The notes: generated from the sequence alone by a model not told the origin. DNA of 64,000 bases from Aerolutibacter ruishenii (GCF_007830115.1 NZ_VLKP01000001.1:372001-436000), one strand, 5' to 3'; shown: positions 45,263 to 55,953, numbered from the stretch's first letter. Made by a program: numbers and translations.

Positions 45263-47200
45263 TTACTTTGCCGGCGCCTGCTTGGCCTTGGCGATCACCG
45301 ACTCCACCGAGACGGTGGTGATCGGGTGGTAGCCCGGCTTGGCCTTGGCGAAGGTTTCCTCGGCCAGCTTCAGGCCTTCGGGCGTCTTCACCAGCGCGCT
45401 GTAGGTCGGCATGATCAGCTTGCGGCGGCCGATCTTCTGCAGGAATGCGCTGATCGCGGCATCGGCCTGGTGGTAGCCGCTGCGCACCGCCAGCGGGTAC
45501 CAGCGCTGCGCGATCTCGCCGTTGGGCGTGCCGGTGAAGTGGTAGGCGGCATCCAGCGCGGCCAGCTGCCCGGTCTTGAGCGTTTCCGGCATGCCTTCGA
45601 TGAAGTGCACCCACTCCTGGGTGATCCATTTGCCGGTCAGCGCCTTGTCCGGCAGCGTGCCGTTGTCCAGCCACGCCTTGCGCGCGGCATCGACGGCGTC
45701 AAAGCGCGGCGACACGGTCTTCGGCGCGAAGTCGGGGATGCCCGGCTCGTACACCCACTGCTCGACTTCCTGCATCGTCACCTTGCCCGGGTGCTTCTCG
45801 ATCAGGTTGGCCTTGAGGTAGTCGACGAACTTCGCGGTCGGGATCGACTGGAAGGCGAAGTGGTCGAAGTAACCCTTCAGGAACGGATCGAACACGTCGC
45901 GACCGAAGCGCTGCTCCAGGAACTGCAGGAACCACGCGCCCTTGGTGTACTGCTGCGAGGTCAGCGAGTCGTCCGGGTTCTGGATCGTGCCCGGCTTGAG
46001 CGCCAGCACGGTGGTCTCCGGCTTGGCGTCCTTGAACTCCGCCGCCAGCTCGTTGCGCGCGATCACGCTCTCCATGTCGGCCTGCTCCTTGCCGAACAGG
46101 TCCTCGATGATGCGGTTCTCCACGTAGCTGGTGAAGCCTTCGTTGAGCCACGCGTCCTTGGAGCTGGAGAAGGTGACCAGGTTGCCCGACCAGCTGTGCG
46201 CCAGTTCGTGCGCGATCAGCGACACCAGGGTCTTGTCGCCGGTGATCACGGTGGGCGTGGCGAAGGTCAGGCGCGGGTTCTCCATGCCGCCGTACGGGAA
46301 CGACGGCGGCAGCACCAGGATGTCGTAGCGGCCCCAGCGGTAAGGGCCGTACAGGCGTTCGGCGGTGTCGATCATGCGGCCGGTGTCGGCGAACTCGGCG
46401 GCGGCCTTCGGCGCCATCGACGGCTCGGCCCACACGCCGGCCGTGTCGGTGATCGGCTTGAACACCAGGTCGCCGGCGGCAATGGCCAGCAGGTACGACG
46501 GGATCGGCTGCGGCATGGTGAAGCTGTAGTCGCCGTCACGCGCGGCCTTGGGGTCGTTGTCGGCGCTCATCAGCACCATCACGTCCTTGGGCGCGGTCAC
46601 GTGCGCGGTGTAGGTGAAGCGCACGCGCGGCGTGTCCTGCAGCGGCACCCACGAACGCGCGTGGATCTGCTGCGACTGGCTGAACATGAAGGGCGTCTTC
46701 TTGCCCTCGGTCATCGCCGGGGTCAGCCACTGCAGGCCGGACGCGTCGGGCGAGGTGGTGTAGGTCACGCGGATGCGCGGATTGCGCTGCGGCGCCTCGA
46801 TGGTCAGCTTGCTGCCGAGCAGCTCATCAGCCGGTGCAAAACTGAACTTGAGGTCCTCCCACTTGCCGTCGGCGCGCTCGCCCACGACCTTCTCGACGGT
46901 GATCGCACGGCTGTCCAGCACCAGTTGGGTGGCGTTCTTGTCCAGCCAGTCCAGGGTGTAGGTGGCGCTGCCCGACAGCGTCTTCGCATCGAAGTCGACC
47001 TTCAGCTCCAGCGCGAGGTCCTTGGTGCGGACCTTGTCCGGCTCGGCGTAGGACTGTTCGTCGGTTTCGGCGGTAGCGTTCACGGCGGCCTGCTGGGCGG
47101 CGGCGGGCTGGGCATCGGCGCTGGAGGCCGGCGTGGATTCGCGCGAGCAGCCGGCGGCGAGCACGGCGGCCAGGCACAGGGTCAGGATCGAAGGACGCAT
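45263..47200 (-). CDS. M1-family metallo-aminopeptidase lipoprotein
   Basis: 645 residues. Lipobox AAGC (Cys18) predicts membrane anchoring outside the cytoplasm. Gluzincin domain: exopeptidase motif GGMENP (about 310) and zinc site HELAHSW-x-GN with the distal Glu in NEGFTSYVEN (around residues 330-355). A C-terminal HEAT-like helical domain of the leukotriene-A4-hydrolase type follows. It releases N-terminal amino acids from peptides. It is the first gene of a tight operon with the hydrolase and lipoprotein. Confidence 0.92.
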   Translation of the reverse strand: MRPSILTLCLAAVLAAGCSRESTPASSADAQPAAAQQAAVNATAETDEQSYAEPDKVRTKDLALELKVDFDAKTLSGSATYTLDWLDKNATQLVLDSRAITVEKVVGERADGKWEDLKFSFAPADELLGSKLTIEAPQRNPRIRVTYTTSPDASGLQWLTPAMTEGKKTPFMFSQSQQIHARSWVPLQDTPRVRFTYTAHVTAPKDVMVLMSADNDPKAARDGDYSFTMPQPIPSYLLAIAAGDLVFKPITDTAGVWAEPSMAPKAAAEFADTGRMIDTAERLYGPYRWGRYDILVLPPSFPYGGMENPRLTFATPTVITGDKTLVSLIAHELAHSWSGNLVTFSSSKDAWLNEGFTSYVENRIIEDLFGKEQADMESVIARNELAAEFKDAKPETTVLALKPGTIQNPDDSLTSQQYTKGAWFLQFLEQRFGRDVFDPFLKGYFDHFAFQSIPTAKFVDYLKANLIEKHPGKVTMQEVEQWVYEPGIPDFAPKTVSPRFDAVDAARKAWLDNGTLPDKALTGKWITQEWVHFIEGMPETLKTGQLAALDAAYHFTGTPNGEIAQRWYPLAVRSGYHQADAAISAFLQKIGRRKLIMPTYSALVKTPEGLKLAEETFAKAKPGYHPITTVSVESVIAKAKQAPAK

Positions 47201-47368
47201 GAAGGGACCACGGTTGCGGGTAAGCCTCCGAGTGTACCGCCGGTGGCTGCATGGATGCGCCTGCCGCCCGCGCCAGACCTGGCTAAGCCCCGGGTACCGC
47301 CTTTGGCCAGGGGCTGTCCGTGCCCCGCCATACGCACGCGTCCAGCGCGCCCGGGAGGCGCCGCCCCC

Positions 47369-48157
47369 TCAGGCCTTGTAGCCGGTATGGATGGCCACGA
47401 TGCCGGCGCTGAGGTTCCTGTAGTCGCATCGCGCGAAGCCCGCTGCCTGCATCATCGCCTTCAACTCGTCCTGCGGCGGATGTTTGCGGATGCTCTCGGC
47501 CAGATACTGGTAGCTGTCGCGGTCACCGGCAAACAGCGTGCCCAGCCGCGGCAGCACGTTGAACGAGTGGAAGTCGTAGATCGGCTTGAACCAGTCGGCC
47601 TTGACCTCGGAGAACTCCAGCACGCGTGCCTGCCCACCAGGCTTGAGCACGCGGAACATCTCGCGCAGCGCCGCGTCCTTGTCGGTGACGTTGCGCAGGC
47701 CGAAGGCAATCGTGACCAGGTCGAAGCTGGCATCGGGGAACGGCAACTTCTCGGCATTCATCTGCACGTATTCGAAGCCGCCGACCTTGCCCTGGTCGGT
47801 CATGCGGTCGCGGCCCACGCGCAGCATCGCGCCGTTGATGTCGCCCAGCACGATGCTGCCGCTGTCGCCCACGCGGTCGCGCAGCAGCAGGGCGATGTCA
47901 CCGGTGCCGCCGGCCAGGTCCAGCACGCGGTCACCGCGGCGCACCTGCGCGGTGCCGACGAAGTAGCGCTTCCAGATGCGGTGGATGCCCAGCGACATCA
48001 GGTCGTTCATCAGGTCGTACTTGCCCGCCACCGAGGAGAATACCTCGGCCACCAGCTTCTGCTTCTCGGCGACGGGCACGTCGCGGTAGCCGAAGTGGGT
48101 GGTGTCCGGGCGCGGGGCGGTGGACGGGGTCCGGGGCGGGGTCTGGGCGTCGCTCAT
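47369..48157 (-). CDS. ubiE: Ubiquinone/menaquinone biosynthesis C-methyltransferase
   Basis: 262 residues from ATG 48157. SAM-binding motif [14 protein letters not shown] and the UbiE signatures [25 protein letters not shown] (N-terminal) and [12 protein letters not shown] plus LEFS. The C-terminal [15 protein letters not shown] is typical. It methylates the quinone ring precursor. The Pro/Thr-rich first 20 residues are a non-conserved extension. Single gene between M1 peptidase and the S8 array. Confidence 0.95.
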   Translation of the reverse strand: MSDAQTPPRTPSTAPRPDTTHFGYRDVPVAEKQKLVAEVFSSVAGKYDLMNDLMSLGIHRIWKRYFVGTAQVRRGDRVLDLAGGTGDIALLLRDRVGDSGSIVLGDINGAMLRVGRDRMTDQGKVGGFEYVQMNAEKLPFPDASFDLVTIAFGLRNVTDKDAALREMFRVLKPGGQARVLEFSEVKADWFKPIYDFHSFNVLPRLGTLFAGDRDSYQYLAESIRKHPPQDELKAMMQAAGFARCDYRNLSAGIVAIHTGYKA

Positions 48158-48234
48158 GCGGGGATTATCGCACCCTTGGCAGGCCTGGCCAGCACTCTTT
48201 CGCACGCGGGCTGGGTCGGGTGCACCATGATGAG

Positions 48235-48260
48235 CAAAGGGCCCGCGAGCGGGCCCTTTG
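48235..48260 (-). terminator. Terminator of S8 peptidase gene 1
   Basis: Perfect 12-bp stem CAAAGGGCCCGC / GCGGGCCCTTTG with a very short loop, 22 bases after the stop at 48282. The core GGGCCCG is shared with the hairpins after the other two S8 genes. Confidence 0.75.
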
Positions 48261-48281
48261 TCTTGCCGTTGATGCAGCGAC

Positions 48282-50045
48282 TCAATAGCTGACCGACGCA
48301 TTGCCCGAGCAGGTGGCGGTCCCGGCGTTGCAGACCTTGTACGTCAGGGTGCCGCGCCCCTTGATCTTGATCGCGTCGAGGTAACTGCCGGTGTTGTTCA
48401 CGCCCGTACCCACCTTGGCGTTATCGCGATAGACGTCGACCGCCGCGCCGCCGCCGCTCCACGCCAGGCCCACCTGCAGACGACCCTTGACCGTGCCGTT
48501 GCTGGTGCCGGTCAGCCCGGCGGGTGCCGCGGGGGGCGTACCGCCGGCACCACCCAGCAACTTCTCGGCGGCATCGAACGCCTGCACCAGGCCGTAGCCG
48601 AACTCGACGTCGCGACCGGGCGTGCCGAGGTCGCGTGCGGTCGAGGTCAGCGCATCACGCACTTGCTGGCTGGTCGCGCCCGGCTTGGCGCTCCACACCA
48701 GTGCGGCCACGCCAGCCACGTGCGGCGTCGCCATGGACGTGCCGTCCAGATAGGCATATTCGCTGACGTTGGTCTGCGGCACCGTGGTCACGTTGGCGGT
48801 CTGGCCGAGGGCGTTGGCGCGCAGTGCCAGGCCATCGCTCTGCAGCAGCGTGACCGCCGGGATGGTCGACGTCACGCCGGTGCCCAGGGTGGCCGCGAGC
48901 ACGCCGTCGACGTTGTTGTAGATCAGCGCGGCGCGGCCGCCACCGGCAGTGACGTTGGCAACCTTGTCCGCGAAGCTGATGTCGCCGCGCTCGCACAGCA
49001 CCACCTTGCCGGCCCAGCTGCCTGCAGCGGCGCAGCGACCACCATCGACCAGCACGTCGCTGGCGCTGCCCTGCACGGTGCCGGTGATGGCATTGACCGC
49101 GTATGTCGCGCCGTTGACCAGCAGGTCCGCGTCACGCGTCGGGTAGGTGCTGTACACGCCAACACCCGGGGCCGCCACTTCCACCGCCGTGTTGTACTGC
49201 GAGAACGATGCGTGCGCGTCGTTCTGGTCCGTCGCGGCCACCGACATCACCGCCGCGTACGACGCCGGGTAGCTCATCGTGGTGTTGCCGTCATTGCCGG
49301 CGGCGGCAACGCTCAGTACGCCCTGGTTGTACAGGTTGGTGAACGCATTGCTTTCCGTGGTGCTGGGCAGCGAGCCGCCCAGGCTCATGTTGATCACCCT
49401 GGCGCCGGCGCGCTGGCACTCGTCGGCGGCGGCGATCAGGTTGGAGACGTAGCTGAAGCGCTTGCAGGTGGGGCCGTCGAAGTACTTGACGATGTGCAGC
49501 GACAACTTGCCGGGGCTGACGCCGACCACGCCGCGGTCGTTGCTGGCGGCGGCAATGGTGCCCGCCACATGGGTGCCGTGGCCGCAGGTGTCGTTGTTCC
49601 AGCCGGCCGGATAGCCGGACAGGGCGACACCGGCAAAATCCTCGTGCGCGGCGTTGATGCCCGAGTCGATCACGCAGACCTTGATGCCGGTACCGTCGGC
49701 GCCCACCGCCACGGTCTCCGGCGCCTGCACCTTGGCGATGCCGTAGGGCACGGTCTGTGCGAGCGCATAACGCGGCGCATCGACTTCCACGTATTCGATG
49801 TTGGGGTTGTTGCGCAGCCCCTGCAGGGCCTGCGCCGGCACGGTCACCGAGATCACGCGGTGCTTGTCCAGGCGGCGGTGCACCTTGCCGCCCGCGCCCT
49901 GCAACGCGGCTTCCGCGTGCGCGGCGGCACCCGGCTTGAACTTGACCAGCACCCGGTTCGGGTCCGGCTGTTCGGCATGGGTGGCGGCGGATGACAGCAG
50001 GACAAGCGTGGCGGCGAGCGCCTGGACAAGCGGTTGTAGCGTCAT
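48282..50045 (-). CDS. S8 (subtilisin) family secreted peptidase, copy 1
   Basis: 587 residues from ATG 50045, signal peptide to about residue 24. I9-type propeptide (about 30-93: RVLVKFKPG ... [12 protein letters not shown]), then the catalytic domain with Asp127 (VIDSGIN), His156 (GHGTHVAG), oxyanion Asn251 (AAGND) and Ser437 ([12 protein letters not shown]). A protease-associated domain is inserted before the Ser (about 305-425: [21 protein letters not shown]). A C-terminal beta module of about 85 residues follows a Gly/Pro linker. First of three tandem paralogues; expected to be secreted and self-processed. Confidence 0.94.
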   Translation of the reverse strand: MTLQPLVQALAATLVLLSSAATHAEQPDPNRVLVKFKPGAAAHAEAALQGAGGKVHRRLDKHRVISVTVPAQALQGLRNNPNIEYVEVDAPRYALAQTVPYGIAKVQAPETVAVGADGTGIKVCVIDSGINAAHEDFAGVALSGYPAGWNNDTCGHGTHVAGTIAAASNDRGVVGVSPGKLSLHIVKYFDGPTCKRFSYVSNLIAAADECQRAGARVINMSLGGSLPSTTESNAFTNLYNQGVLSVAAAGNDGNTTMSYPASYAAVMSVAATDQNDAHASFSQYNTAVEVAAPGVGVYSTYPTRDADLLVNGATYAVNAITGTVQGSASDVLVDGGRCAAAGSWAGKVVLCERGDISFADKVANVTAGGGRAALIYNNVDGVLAATLGTGVTSTIPAVTLLQSDGLALRANALGQTANVTTVPQTNVSEYAYLDGTSMATPHVAGVAALVWSAKPGATSQQVRDALTSTARDLGTPGRDVEFGYGLVQAFDAAEKLLGGAGGTPPAAPAGLTGTSNGTVKGRLQVGLAWSGGGAAVDVYRDNAKVGTGVNNTGSYLDAIKIKGRGTLTYKVCNAGTATCSGNASVSY

Positions 50046-50160
50046 TTCTGGCTTCCGGAGGTGACTGGACACCTGGAATCCAACGCCGCCGACGCGTGCC
50101 CCCCCTACCCACCTACCCCGGCCGCCGCCTTCCACCACACGCTGGCGTCCGGCGGACACG

Positions 50161-50187
50161 ACAAGGGCCCGACGTGCGGGCCCTTGT
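50161..50187 (-). terminator. Terminator of S8 peptidase gene 2
   Basis: Perfect 11-bp stem ACAAGGGCCCG / CGGGCCCTTGT with a 5-base loop, 20 bases after the stop at 50208. Same GGGCCCG core as the hairpin after copy 1. Confidence 0.72.
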
Positions 50188-50207
50188 ACGTACACCACGC
50201 GAGGGAC

Positions 50208-51947
50208 TCAGAAGCTTACGGTCACCTGGCCGCTGCAGGCGCTGGCCGAACCGCCATTGCACACCTGGAAAGTGTACGAGCCCCGCGCACGCACCGACTG
50301 CGCCCACGTGCCGGTGTTGGCGATGCCCGCCGCCACCACGCTGCCATCGCGGCGCACGTCGACCGTGCTGCCGCCGCTGCTCCAGGTCAGGGTGATGGTG
50401 GACTTGTTCCTGGCCACCGGCCCCTTGCTTGCGGCCAGACCGGTCGGCGCCGCTGCGCCACCGCCCAGCAACGCTGCAGTGGCGTCGAAGGCCTGTACCA
50501 GGCCATAACCGAAGTTGTTGTCACGGCCTGCCGCGCCCAGGTCGAGCGCGGTGGATTCCAGCGCCGTGCGCACGTCGGCGTTGCTGGCGGCCGGCTTGGC
50601 GCTCCAGACCAGGGCCGCCACGCCGGAAACGTGCGGGGTCGCCATCGAGGTGCCGTCCAGGTAGGCATAGCCGCTGGTGTTGCTCACCGGCACGGTGCTG
50701 ACGTTGGCGTTCTGGCCCAGCGCGCCCGTCACCAGCGACTGTCCGTCCTCCTGGCTCATGCTCACCGCGGGAATCGTGGAGCTGCCGCTGAGCGTGCCGG
50801 AGAAGCCGCCGGGGGCGTTGTTGTAGACCACCGCCGCCGCACCGCCGCCGCTGGTCACGTTGGTCACTTTCTGCGCGAAGCTGATCACGCCGCGCTCGCA
50901 CAGCACGACTTTGCCGGCCCAGCTGCCCACGCTGTCGCACAGGCCGCCGTTGACCAGCGCGCCGGCCGCAGTGGCCTGCACGGTGCCTTCGATGGCCGCC
51001 ACCAGGTAGCTGCTGGCACCCACGGTGACATCGGCACTCTTGAACGGATAGGTGCTGAGTACCGACACACCGGGCGCGGCAATGTCGACCGCGTTGTTGT
51101 ACTGCGAGAACGAGGCCTTGGCGTTGGTGCTGTCGGTGGCCGCCACCGACATCACGCTGGCATACGAGGCCGGGTAGCTGAAGGTGGAGTTGCCGTCATT
51201 GCCGGCCGCCGCGATGCTGAGGATGCCAGCGCTGTTGAGGCTCGCGAACGCGTTGTTCTCGGTGGCGCTGGAGGTGCGGCCGCCCAGGCTCATGCTGATG
51301 ATCTTCGCGCCCGCCGACTGGCAGCGGTTGGCCGCGTCCACCAGCGTGGAGCTGTAGCTCCAGTCGCAGGCCGCGCCATCGAACACCTTGACGATATGCA
51401 GGCTGACCTTGGCCGGGCTCACCCCGACCACGCCGACGCTGTTGTTGGCGGCGGCAATCGTGCCCGCGACATGCGTGCCATGCCCGCAGCTATCGTTGTT
51501 CCAGCCGCTGGGGTAGCCGGTCATGCTGATGCCGGCGAATTCCTCGTGGTTGGCATTGATGCCCGAGTCGATCACGCACACCTTGATGCCGGTGCCATCG
51601 GCGCCGGTGGCCACGGTCTCGGGCGCCTGCACGCGGGTGATGCCCCACGGCGTGGTCTGCGCCGACGGATACCGCGGCGCGTCAGCCTCGATGTATTCGA
51701 TGTTGGGATTGTTGCGCAGGCCCTGCAGGGCCAGTGGCGGCACGGTGGCGGCAAACGCACGCAGGCGGTCGAACCGGTAGTGGGTGCGTGCTCCCGCGGC
51801 CTTGAGCGCAGCCTCGGCGGCGGCGCCCGTGCCGGGCTTGTACTTCACCCAGACCCGGTTGGGATCGGGCTGGGCGGCAAGCGCGGTGGCGGACAGGGTA
51901 AACGCAAGGGCGGCGGCGAGTGCCGCAACAAGCTTCTGCTGCTTCAT
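50208..51947 (-). CDS. S8 (subtilisin) family secreted peptidase, copy 2
   Basis: 579 residues. Signal peptide to about residue 25; I9-like propeptide (about 30-93); catalytic Asp127, His156, Asn250 and Ser434; PA insertion about 305-420 ([21 protein letters not shown]); C-terminal beta module (about 500-579, TGLAASKGPVARNKSTITLTW). Very similar to copies 1 and 3 along the catalytic core, with most change in the propeptide and PA domain. The four-cysteine pattern in the core suggests disulfides in the secreted enzyme. Confidence 0.94.
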   Translation of the reverse strand: MKQQKLVAALAAALAFTLSATALAAQPDPNRVWVKYKPGTGAAAEAALKAAGARTHYRFDRLRAFAATVPPLALQGLRNNPNIEYIEADAPRYPSAQTTPWGITRVQAPETVATGADGTGIKVCVIDSGINANHEEFAGISMTGYPSGWNNDSCGHGTHVAGTIAAANNSVGVVGVSPAKVSLHIVKVFDGAACDWSYSSTLVDAANRCQSAGAKIISMSLGGRTSSATENNAFASLNSAGILSIAAAGNDGNSTFSYPASYASVMSVAATDSTNAKASFSQYNNAVDIAAPGVSVLSTYPFKSADVTVGASSYLVAAIEGTVQATAAGALVNGGLCDSVGSWAGKVVLCERGVISFAQKVTNVTSGGGAAAVVYNNAPGGFSGTLSGSSTIPAVSMSQEDGQSLVTGALGQNANVSTVPVSNTSGYAYLDGTSMATPHVSGVAALVWSAKPAASNADVRTALESTALDLGAAGRDNNFGYGLVQAFDATAALLGGGAAAPTGLAASKGPVARNKSTITLTWSSGGSTVDVRRDGSVVAAGIANTGTWAQSVRARGSYTFQVCNGGSASACSGQVTVSF

Positions 51948-52078
51948 GTGTGGTCCCCGAAAGTGTGGAACGGACGTTCACGCAGTTCACGCACCTCCCC
52001 CTTCGGCACGCACGCCCGAAGCTAGACCCGGCGGTGTTAATCCCCCGTAAAGCGTTTGGCAACCCGCGCCGAAAAACA

Positions 52079-52106
52079 AGGAGGGCCCGCCGTAGCGGGC
52101 CCTCCT
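52079..52106 (-). terminator. Rho-independent terminator of S8 peptidase gene 3
   Basis: Perfect 12-bp stem AGGAGGGCCCGC / GCGGGCCCTCCT with a 4-base loop; on the minus strand it is followed by TGTTTTTCGG. It lies 47 bases past the stop at 52154 and shares the GGGCCCGC core with the other two. Confidence 0.85.
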
Positions 52107-52153
52107 CGACCAGACGACCAGCCCGGCACCTGGCCGGGCATGTCGCCCTGCAC

Positions 52154-53656
52154 TTACTTGGGAAGCGCCTGCATCGCGTTGAACGCGCGGACCAGGCCGT
52201 AGCCGTAGTACACATCGCGACCGGCCGCGCCCAGGTCCAGCGCGGTGCTGGTCATGGCATTGCGCACCTGCTGGTTGGTAGCCGCCGGGTTGGCGCTCCA
52301 CACGATCGCGGCCACGCCGGACACATGCGGGGTAGCCATCGAGGTGCCATCCAGATAGGCATAGCCGCTGGCGTTGTTCTGCTGGACGGTGCTGACGCTT
52401 GCAGTCTGGCCCAGCGCGGCGCCGACCAGGGCCAGGCCATCTTCCTGGCTCATGCTGATCGCCGGAATGGTGGAGGTCACGCCATCGCCCAGCGTGCCGG
52501 AGAAGCTGCCGGCCACGTTGTTGTACACCGCCGCCGCCACGCCGCCACCGGCGGTGACGTTGTTCACCTTGTCGATAAAGCTGATGTCACCACGCTCGCA
52601 CAGCACGACCTTGCCCGCCCAGCTGCCTGGGCTGGTGCAACGGCCGCCGTGCACCATCGCGCCACTGGTCGCGAACTGGCCGGAACCGGTGATCGCCGAG
52701 ACGATGAAGCTCTCGCCGACGGCCGACATGGTCGCGGAGATGAAGGGATAGGTGCTGAGCACGCTGACGCCCGGCGCGGCGAGTTCCACCTGGCTGGTGT
52801 ACTGCGAGAACGAGGCGCGCACGTTGCTGGCGTCCACTGCGGCAACCGAGACCACGCTGCTGTACGAAGCCGGGTAGCTGTGGCGGTTGTTGCCGTCGTT
52901 GCCCGCCGCGGCGATGCTCAGCACGCCCTTGTTGTAGAGGTTGTTGAAGCCGGTTTCCTCGGTGCGGCTCTTGGTGCTGCCGCCCAGGCTCATGTTGATG
53001 ACCTTGGCGCCCGCGGCCTGGCAGCGGTTGGCCGCGTCCACCACCGACGAAGCGTAGCTCCAGCCGCAGGCGGCGCCATCGAACACCTTCACGATGTGCA
53101 GCGACACCTTGCCCGGGCTCACGCCCACCACGCCGGTGGTGTTGTTGGCGGCGGCAATCGTGCCCGCGACGTGCGTGCCGTGGCCGCAGCTGTCGGTGTT
53201 CCAGCTCTGGCCCGGCGATGCATAGCCGGTCATGCTGATGCCGGCGAAGTCCTCATGGTTGGCATTGATGCCCGAATCGATCACGCAGACCTTGATGCCG
53301 GTGCCGTCAGCACCCGCGGCCCAGGTCTGCGGCGCCTGCACGTTGTCGATGCCGTACGGCGTGACCTGGCCGCTGAGGTAGCGCGGCGCGTCCTGCTCGA
53401 TGTACTCGATGTGCGGGCTGTTGCGCAGGCCTTCGAGCGCCTGCGGCGGCAGCGTGGCCGCGAACACGTCGGCCTGGGCCACCTTCATGTGCACGCGGCC
53501 GCCCGCGGCCTTCAATGCATGCTCGACCACCGCCTGGGTGCCCGGCTTGAACTTGACCATCACGCGATTGGGATCCGGCTTGGCGGCAAAGGCGGCAGCG
53601 GACATGGTCAGGACCATCGCGGCGCCCAGGGCGGCCGCGAGCTTGCTATGAGTCAT
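52154..53656 (-). CDS. S8 (subtilisin) family secreted peptidase, copy 3 (short form)
   Basis: 500 residues from ATG 53656. Signal peptide (about 1-25), propeptide (about 30-93), catalytic Asp127, His159, Asn253 and Ser439, and PA insertion (about 310-428: [21 protein letters not shown]). Unlike copies 1 and 2 it stops shortly after the catalytic domain (AFNAMQALPK), without the C-terminal beta module. Either the ancestral form or a derived loss; no remnant of the module is seen downstream. Confidence 0.94.
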   Translation of the reverse strand: MTHSKLAAALGAAMVLTMSAAAFAAKPDPNRVMVKFKPGTQAVVEHALKAAGGRVHMKVAQADVFAATLPPQALEGLRNSPHIEYIEQDAPRYLSGQVTPYGIDNVQAPQTWAAGADGTGIKVCVIDSGINANHEDFAGISMTGYASPGQSWNTDSCGHGTHVAGTIAAANNTTGVVGVSPGKVSLHIVKVFDGAACGWSYASSVVDAANRCQAAGAKVINMSLGGSTKSRTEETGFNNLYNKGVLSIAAAGNDGNNRHSYPASYSSVVSVAAVDASNVRASFSQYTSQVELAAPGVSVLSTYPFISATMSAVGESFIVSAITGSGQFATSGAMVHGGRCTSPGSWAGKVVLCERGDISFIDKVNNVTAGGGVAAAVYNNVAGSFSGTLGDGVTSTIPAISMSQEDGLALVGAALGQTASVSTVQQNNASGYAYLDGTSMATPHVSGVAAIVWSANPAATNQQVRNAMTSTALDLGAAGRDVYYGYGLVRAFNAMQALPK

Positions 53657-53792
53657 CTGTTTTCCCCGAAGAACTGTAGTTGGTTTTGGATGCGCGCCCA
53701 AAGCTTCCTGCCGGACGCGACGCCGAAACGTAACACAGCTCGGCCAGCGGTCATGTTGCGCCGCGCCATGGCGACGCAACATGCCTGGAGGG

Positions 53793-55163
53793 TCACAGAA
53801 TGTAACGGCTCAGGTCGGGGTCCTGGACCAGTTCGCCCAGGTGCGCATCGACATACGCGCGGTCGATGGTGACGCTCTGTCCATCCCGGTCGGGGGCTTC
53901 GTAGCTCAACGTATCGAGCAGGCGCTCGAGCACGGTGTGCAGGCGGCGCGCGCCGATGTTCTCCTGGCGCTCGTTCACCTGCGCCGCGATCTCGGCCAGG
54001 CGCTCGACCGCGTCGGCGGTGAACGCCAGGTCCACGCCTTCGGTGCGCAGCAACTCCACGTACTGCGTGGTCAGCGCCGCCTTGGGCTCGGTGAGGATGC
54101 GCACGAAATCGTCCTTGCTCAGCGCGCCCAGCTCCACCCGGATCGGAAAGCGGCCCTGCAGCTCGGGGATCAGGTCGCTGGGCTTGGCCAGGTGGAACGC
54201 ACCGCTGGCGATGAACAGGATGTGGTCGGTCTTCACCGGCCCGTACTTGGTGCTGACCGTGGAGCCTTCCACCAGCGGCAGCAGGTCGCGTTGCACGCCC
54301 TCGCGGCTGACATCGCCGCCGGTCGCGCCGGGCTGGCTGCGCTTGGCCACCTTGTCGATCTCGTCGATGAACACGATGCCATGCTGCTCGCAGGCCTCGA
54401 TGGCGGCGGCACGGATATCGTCCTCGTTGACCAGCTTGCCTGCCTCCTCTTCGACCAACAGGGTACGCGCAGCCTTGATCGTCAGCTTCTTCCTGCTGGT
54501 CTTGTTGCCAGCCACCTGCGAGAACATCTGCCGCAGCTGCTGGCCCATTTCCTCCATGCCCGGCGGCGCCATGATGTCCACGCCGATGTTGACCGCGGCG
54601 TCGACCTCGATCTCGCGCTCGTCCAGCGCGCCGCTGCGCAGCTGCTTGCGCAGCTTGATCCGCGTCTCCGACTCCTGCGCCGACGGCTCGGCCTGCGCGG
54701 CCTGCGGGTCGAAGCCGATGCCGGCACTGCGGCGCGGCAGCAGCGCGTCGAGGATGCGATCCTCGGCACGTTCTTCCGCCTGGGTGCGCACGTGTACCTT
54801 GGCCTGTTCGCGGTACAGCTTGACCGCGGTGTCGGCCAGGTCGCGCACGATCTGCTCCACGTCCTTGCCGACGTAGCCGACCTCGGTGAAGCGCGTGGCC
54901 TCCACCTTCACGAACGGCGCGTTGGCCAGCGTGGCCAGGCGCCGCGCGATCTCGGTCTTGCCCACGCCGGTGGGGCCGATCATCAGGATGTTCTTCGGCA
55001 TCACTTCATTGCGCAGTTCCGGCGCCAGCTGCATGCGGCGCCAGCGGTTGCGCAGCGCGATGGCGACCGCACGCTTGGCCTGCTGCTGGCCCACGATGTG
55101 GCGGTCGAGCTCCTGCACGATCTCGCGCGGGGTCATGGTGGCGCTCGTGGTGTCGGGTTTCAT
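53793..55163 (-). CDS. hslU: HslU, ATPase subunit of the HslVU protease
   Basis: 456 residues from ATG 55163. AAA+ motifs: Walker [10 protein letters not shown], pore loop GYVGKD, Walker [10 protein letters not shown] and the C-terminal RYIL tail that docks into HslV. It unfolds cytoplasmic substrates and feeds them to HslV. The gene starts 2 bases after the hslV stop. Confidence 0.97.
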   Translation of the reverse strand: MKPDTTSATMTPREIVQELDRHIVGQQQAKRAVAIALRNRWRRMQLAPELRNEVMPKNILMIGPTGVGKTEIARRLATLANAPFVKVEATRFTEVGYVGKDVEQIVRDLADTAVKLYREQAKVHVRTQAEERAEDRILDALLPRRSAGIGFDPQAAQAEPSAQESETRIKLRKQLRSGALDEREIEVDAAVNIGVDIMAPPGMEEMGQQLRQMFSQVAGNKTSRKKLTIKAARTLLVEEEAGKLVNEDDIRAAAIEACEQHGIVFIDEIDKVAKRSQPGATGGDVSREGVQRDLLPLVEGSTVSTKYGPVKTDHILFIASGAFHLAKPSDLIPELQGRFPIRVELGALSKDDFVRILTEPKAALTTQYVELLRTEGVDLAFTADAVERLAEIAAQVNERQENIGARRLHTVLERLLDTLSYEAPDRDGQSVTIDRAYVDAHLGELVQDPDLSRYIL

Positions 55164-55165
55164 GC

Positions 55166-55717
55166 TCACAGTTCCTCCACCACCACGTTGCGGTTGGTGT
55201 AGATGCAGACATCGCCGGCAATGCCGATCGCCTCGGTGGCGATGGTGCGGGCGTCCAGTTCGGTGTGCGCCATCAGCGCGCGCGCGGCGGACAGCGCGTA
55301 CATGCCACCGGAGCCGATGGCGATGATGCCGTCCTCGGGTTCGATCACGTCGCCGGTGCCGCTGATGATCAGCGAGGTCTCGCGGTCGGCCACCGCGAGC
55401 AGCGCTTCGAGCTTGCCGAGGCGGCGCTCGGTGCGCCAGTCCTTGGCCAGTTCGACGGCGGCGCGGGTCAGCTGGCCGTGCTTCTCCAGCTTGGCCTCGA
55501 ACAGTTCGAACAGGGTGAAGGCATCGGCGGCGGCGCCTGCGAAACCGGCAATCACCTGGCTGTCGCGGCCGAGGCGACGCACCTTGCGCGCGTTGCCCTT
55601 CATCACGGTGGCGCCGAGGGTCACCTGGCCGTCGCCGGCCACGGCCACGCGACCGTTGCGGCGCACCGAGACAATCGTGGTGGCGTGGAAGACGTTTGGA
55701 TTCTGGCTCGGGTCCAT
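55166..55717 (-). CDS. hslV: HslV, threonine peptidase subunit of HslVU
   Basis: 183 residues from ATG 55717 with AAGGAAAGG upstream. The first 12 residues ([12 protein letters not shown]) are a short propeptide; cleavage would expose the catalytic Thr of TTIVSVRR. Proteasome beta-like sequence follows ([12 protein letters not shown] ... [19 protein letters not shown]). A C9 tract lies just before the ribosome-binding site. Confidence 0.96.
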   Translation of the reverse strand: MDPSQNPNVFHATTIVSVRRNGRVAVAGDGQVTLGATVMKGNARKVRRLGRDSQVIAGFAGAAADAFTLFELFEAKLEKHGQLTRAAVELAKDWRTERRLGKLEALLAVADRETSLIISGTGDVIEPEDGIIAIGSGGMYALSAARALMAHTELDARTIATEAIGIAGDVCIYTNRNVVVEEL

Positions 55718-55731
55718 GTGGACCTTTCCTT

Positions 55732-55740
55732 GGGGGGGGG
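55732..55740 (-). other. C9 homopolymer in the hslV leader
   Basis: Nine consecutive G (plus strand), that is C9 on the hslV coding strand, about 14 bases before the ATG and directly upstream of AAGGAAAGG. Length changes would alter the leader but not the protein. Confidence 0.7.
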
Positions 55741-55953
55741 AATCCCATGGATGGGGATGGGGGCTGCTCCCCTCAAGGGTAGGCGCCACGTGTTGGATTC
55801 AGCCTGGGCGATGTCGTTGATCACCTTCCATGGCAAACACCGGGGCGCCCTGCTCCCGCCCGGCACGCTTCCGCGATCGAAGAAGAAGCGCTTCCGGGAT
55901 ATTCACACTCGCCGCACTTGTCGTTGTTGCCACATCGCCCTCACCCCATCCAA

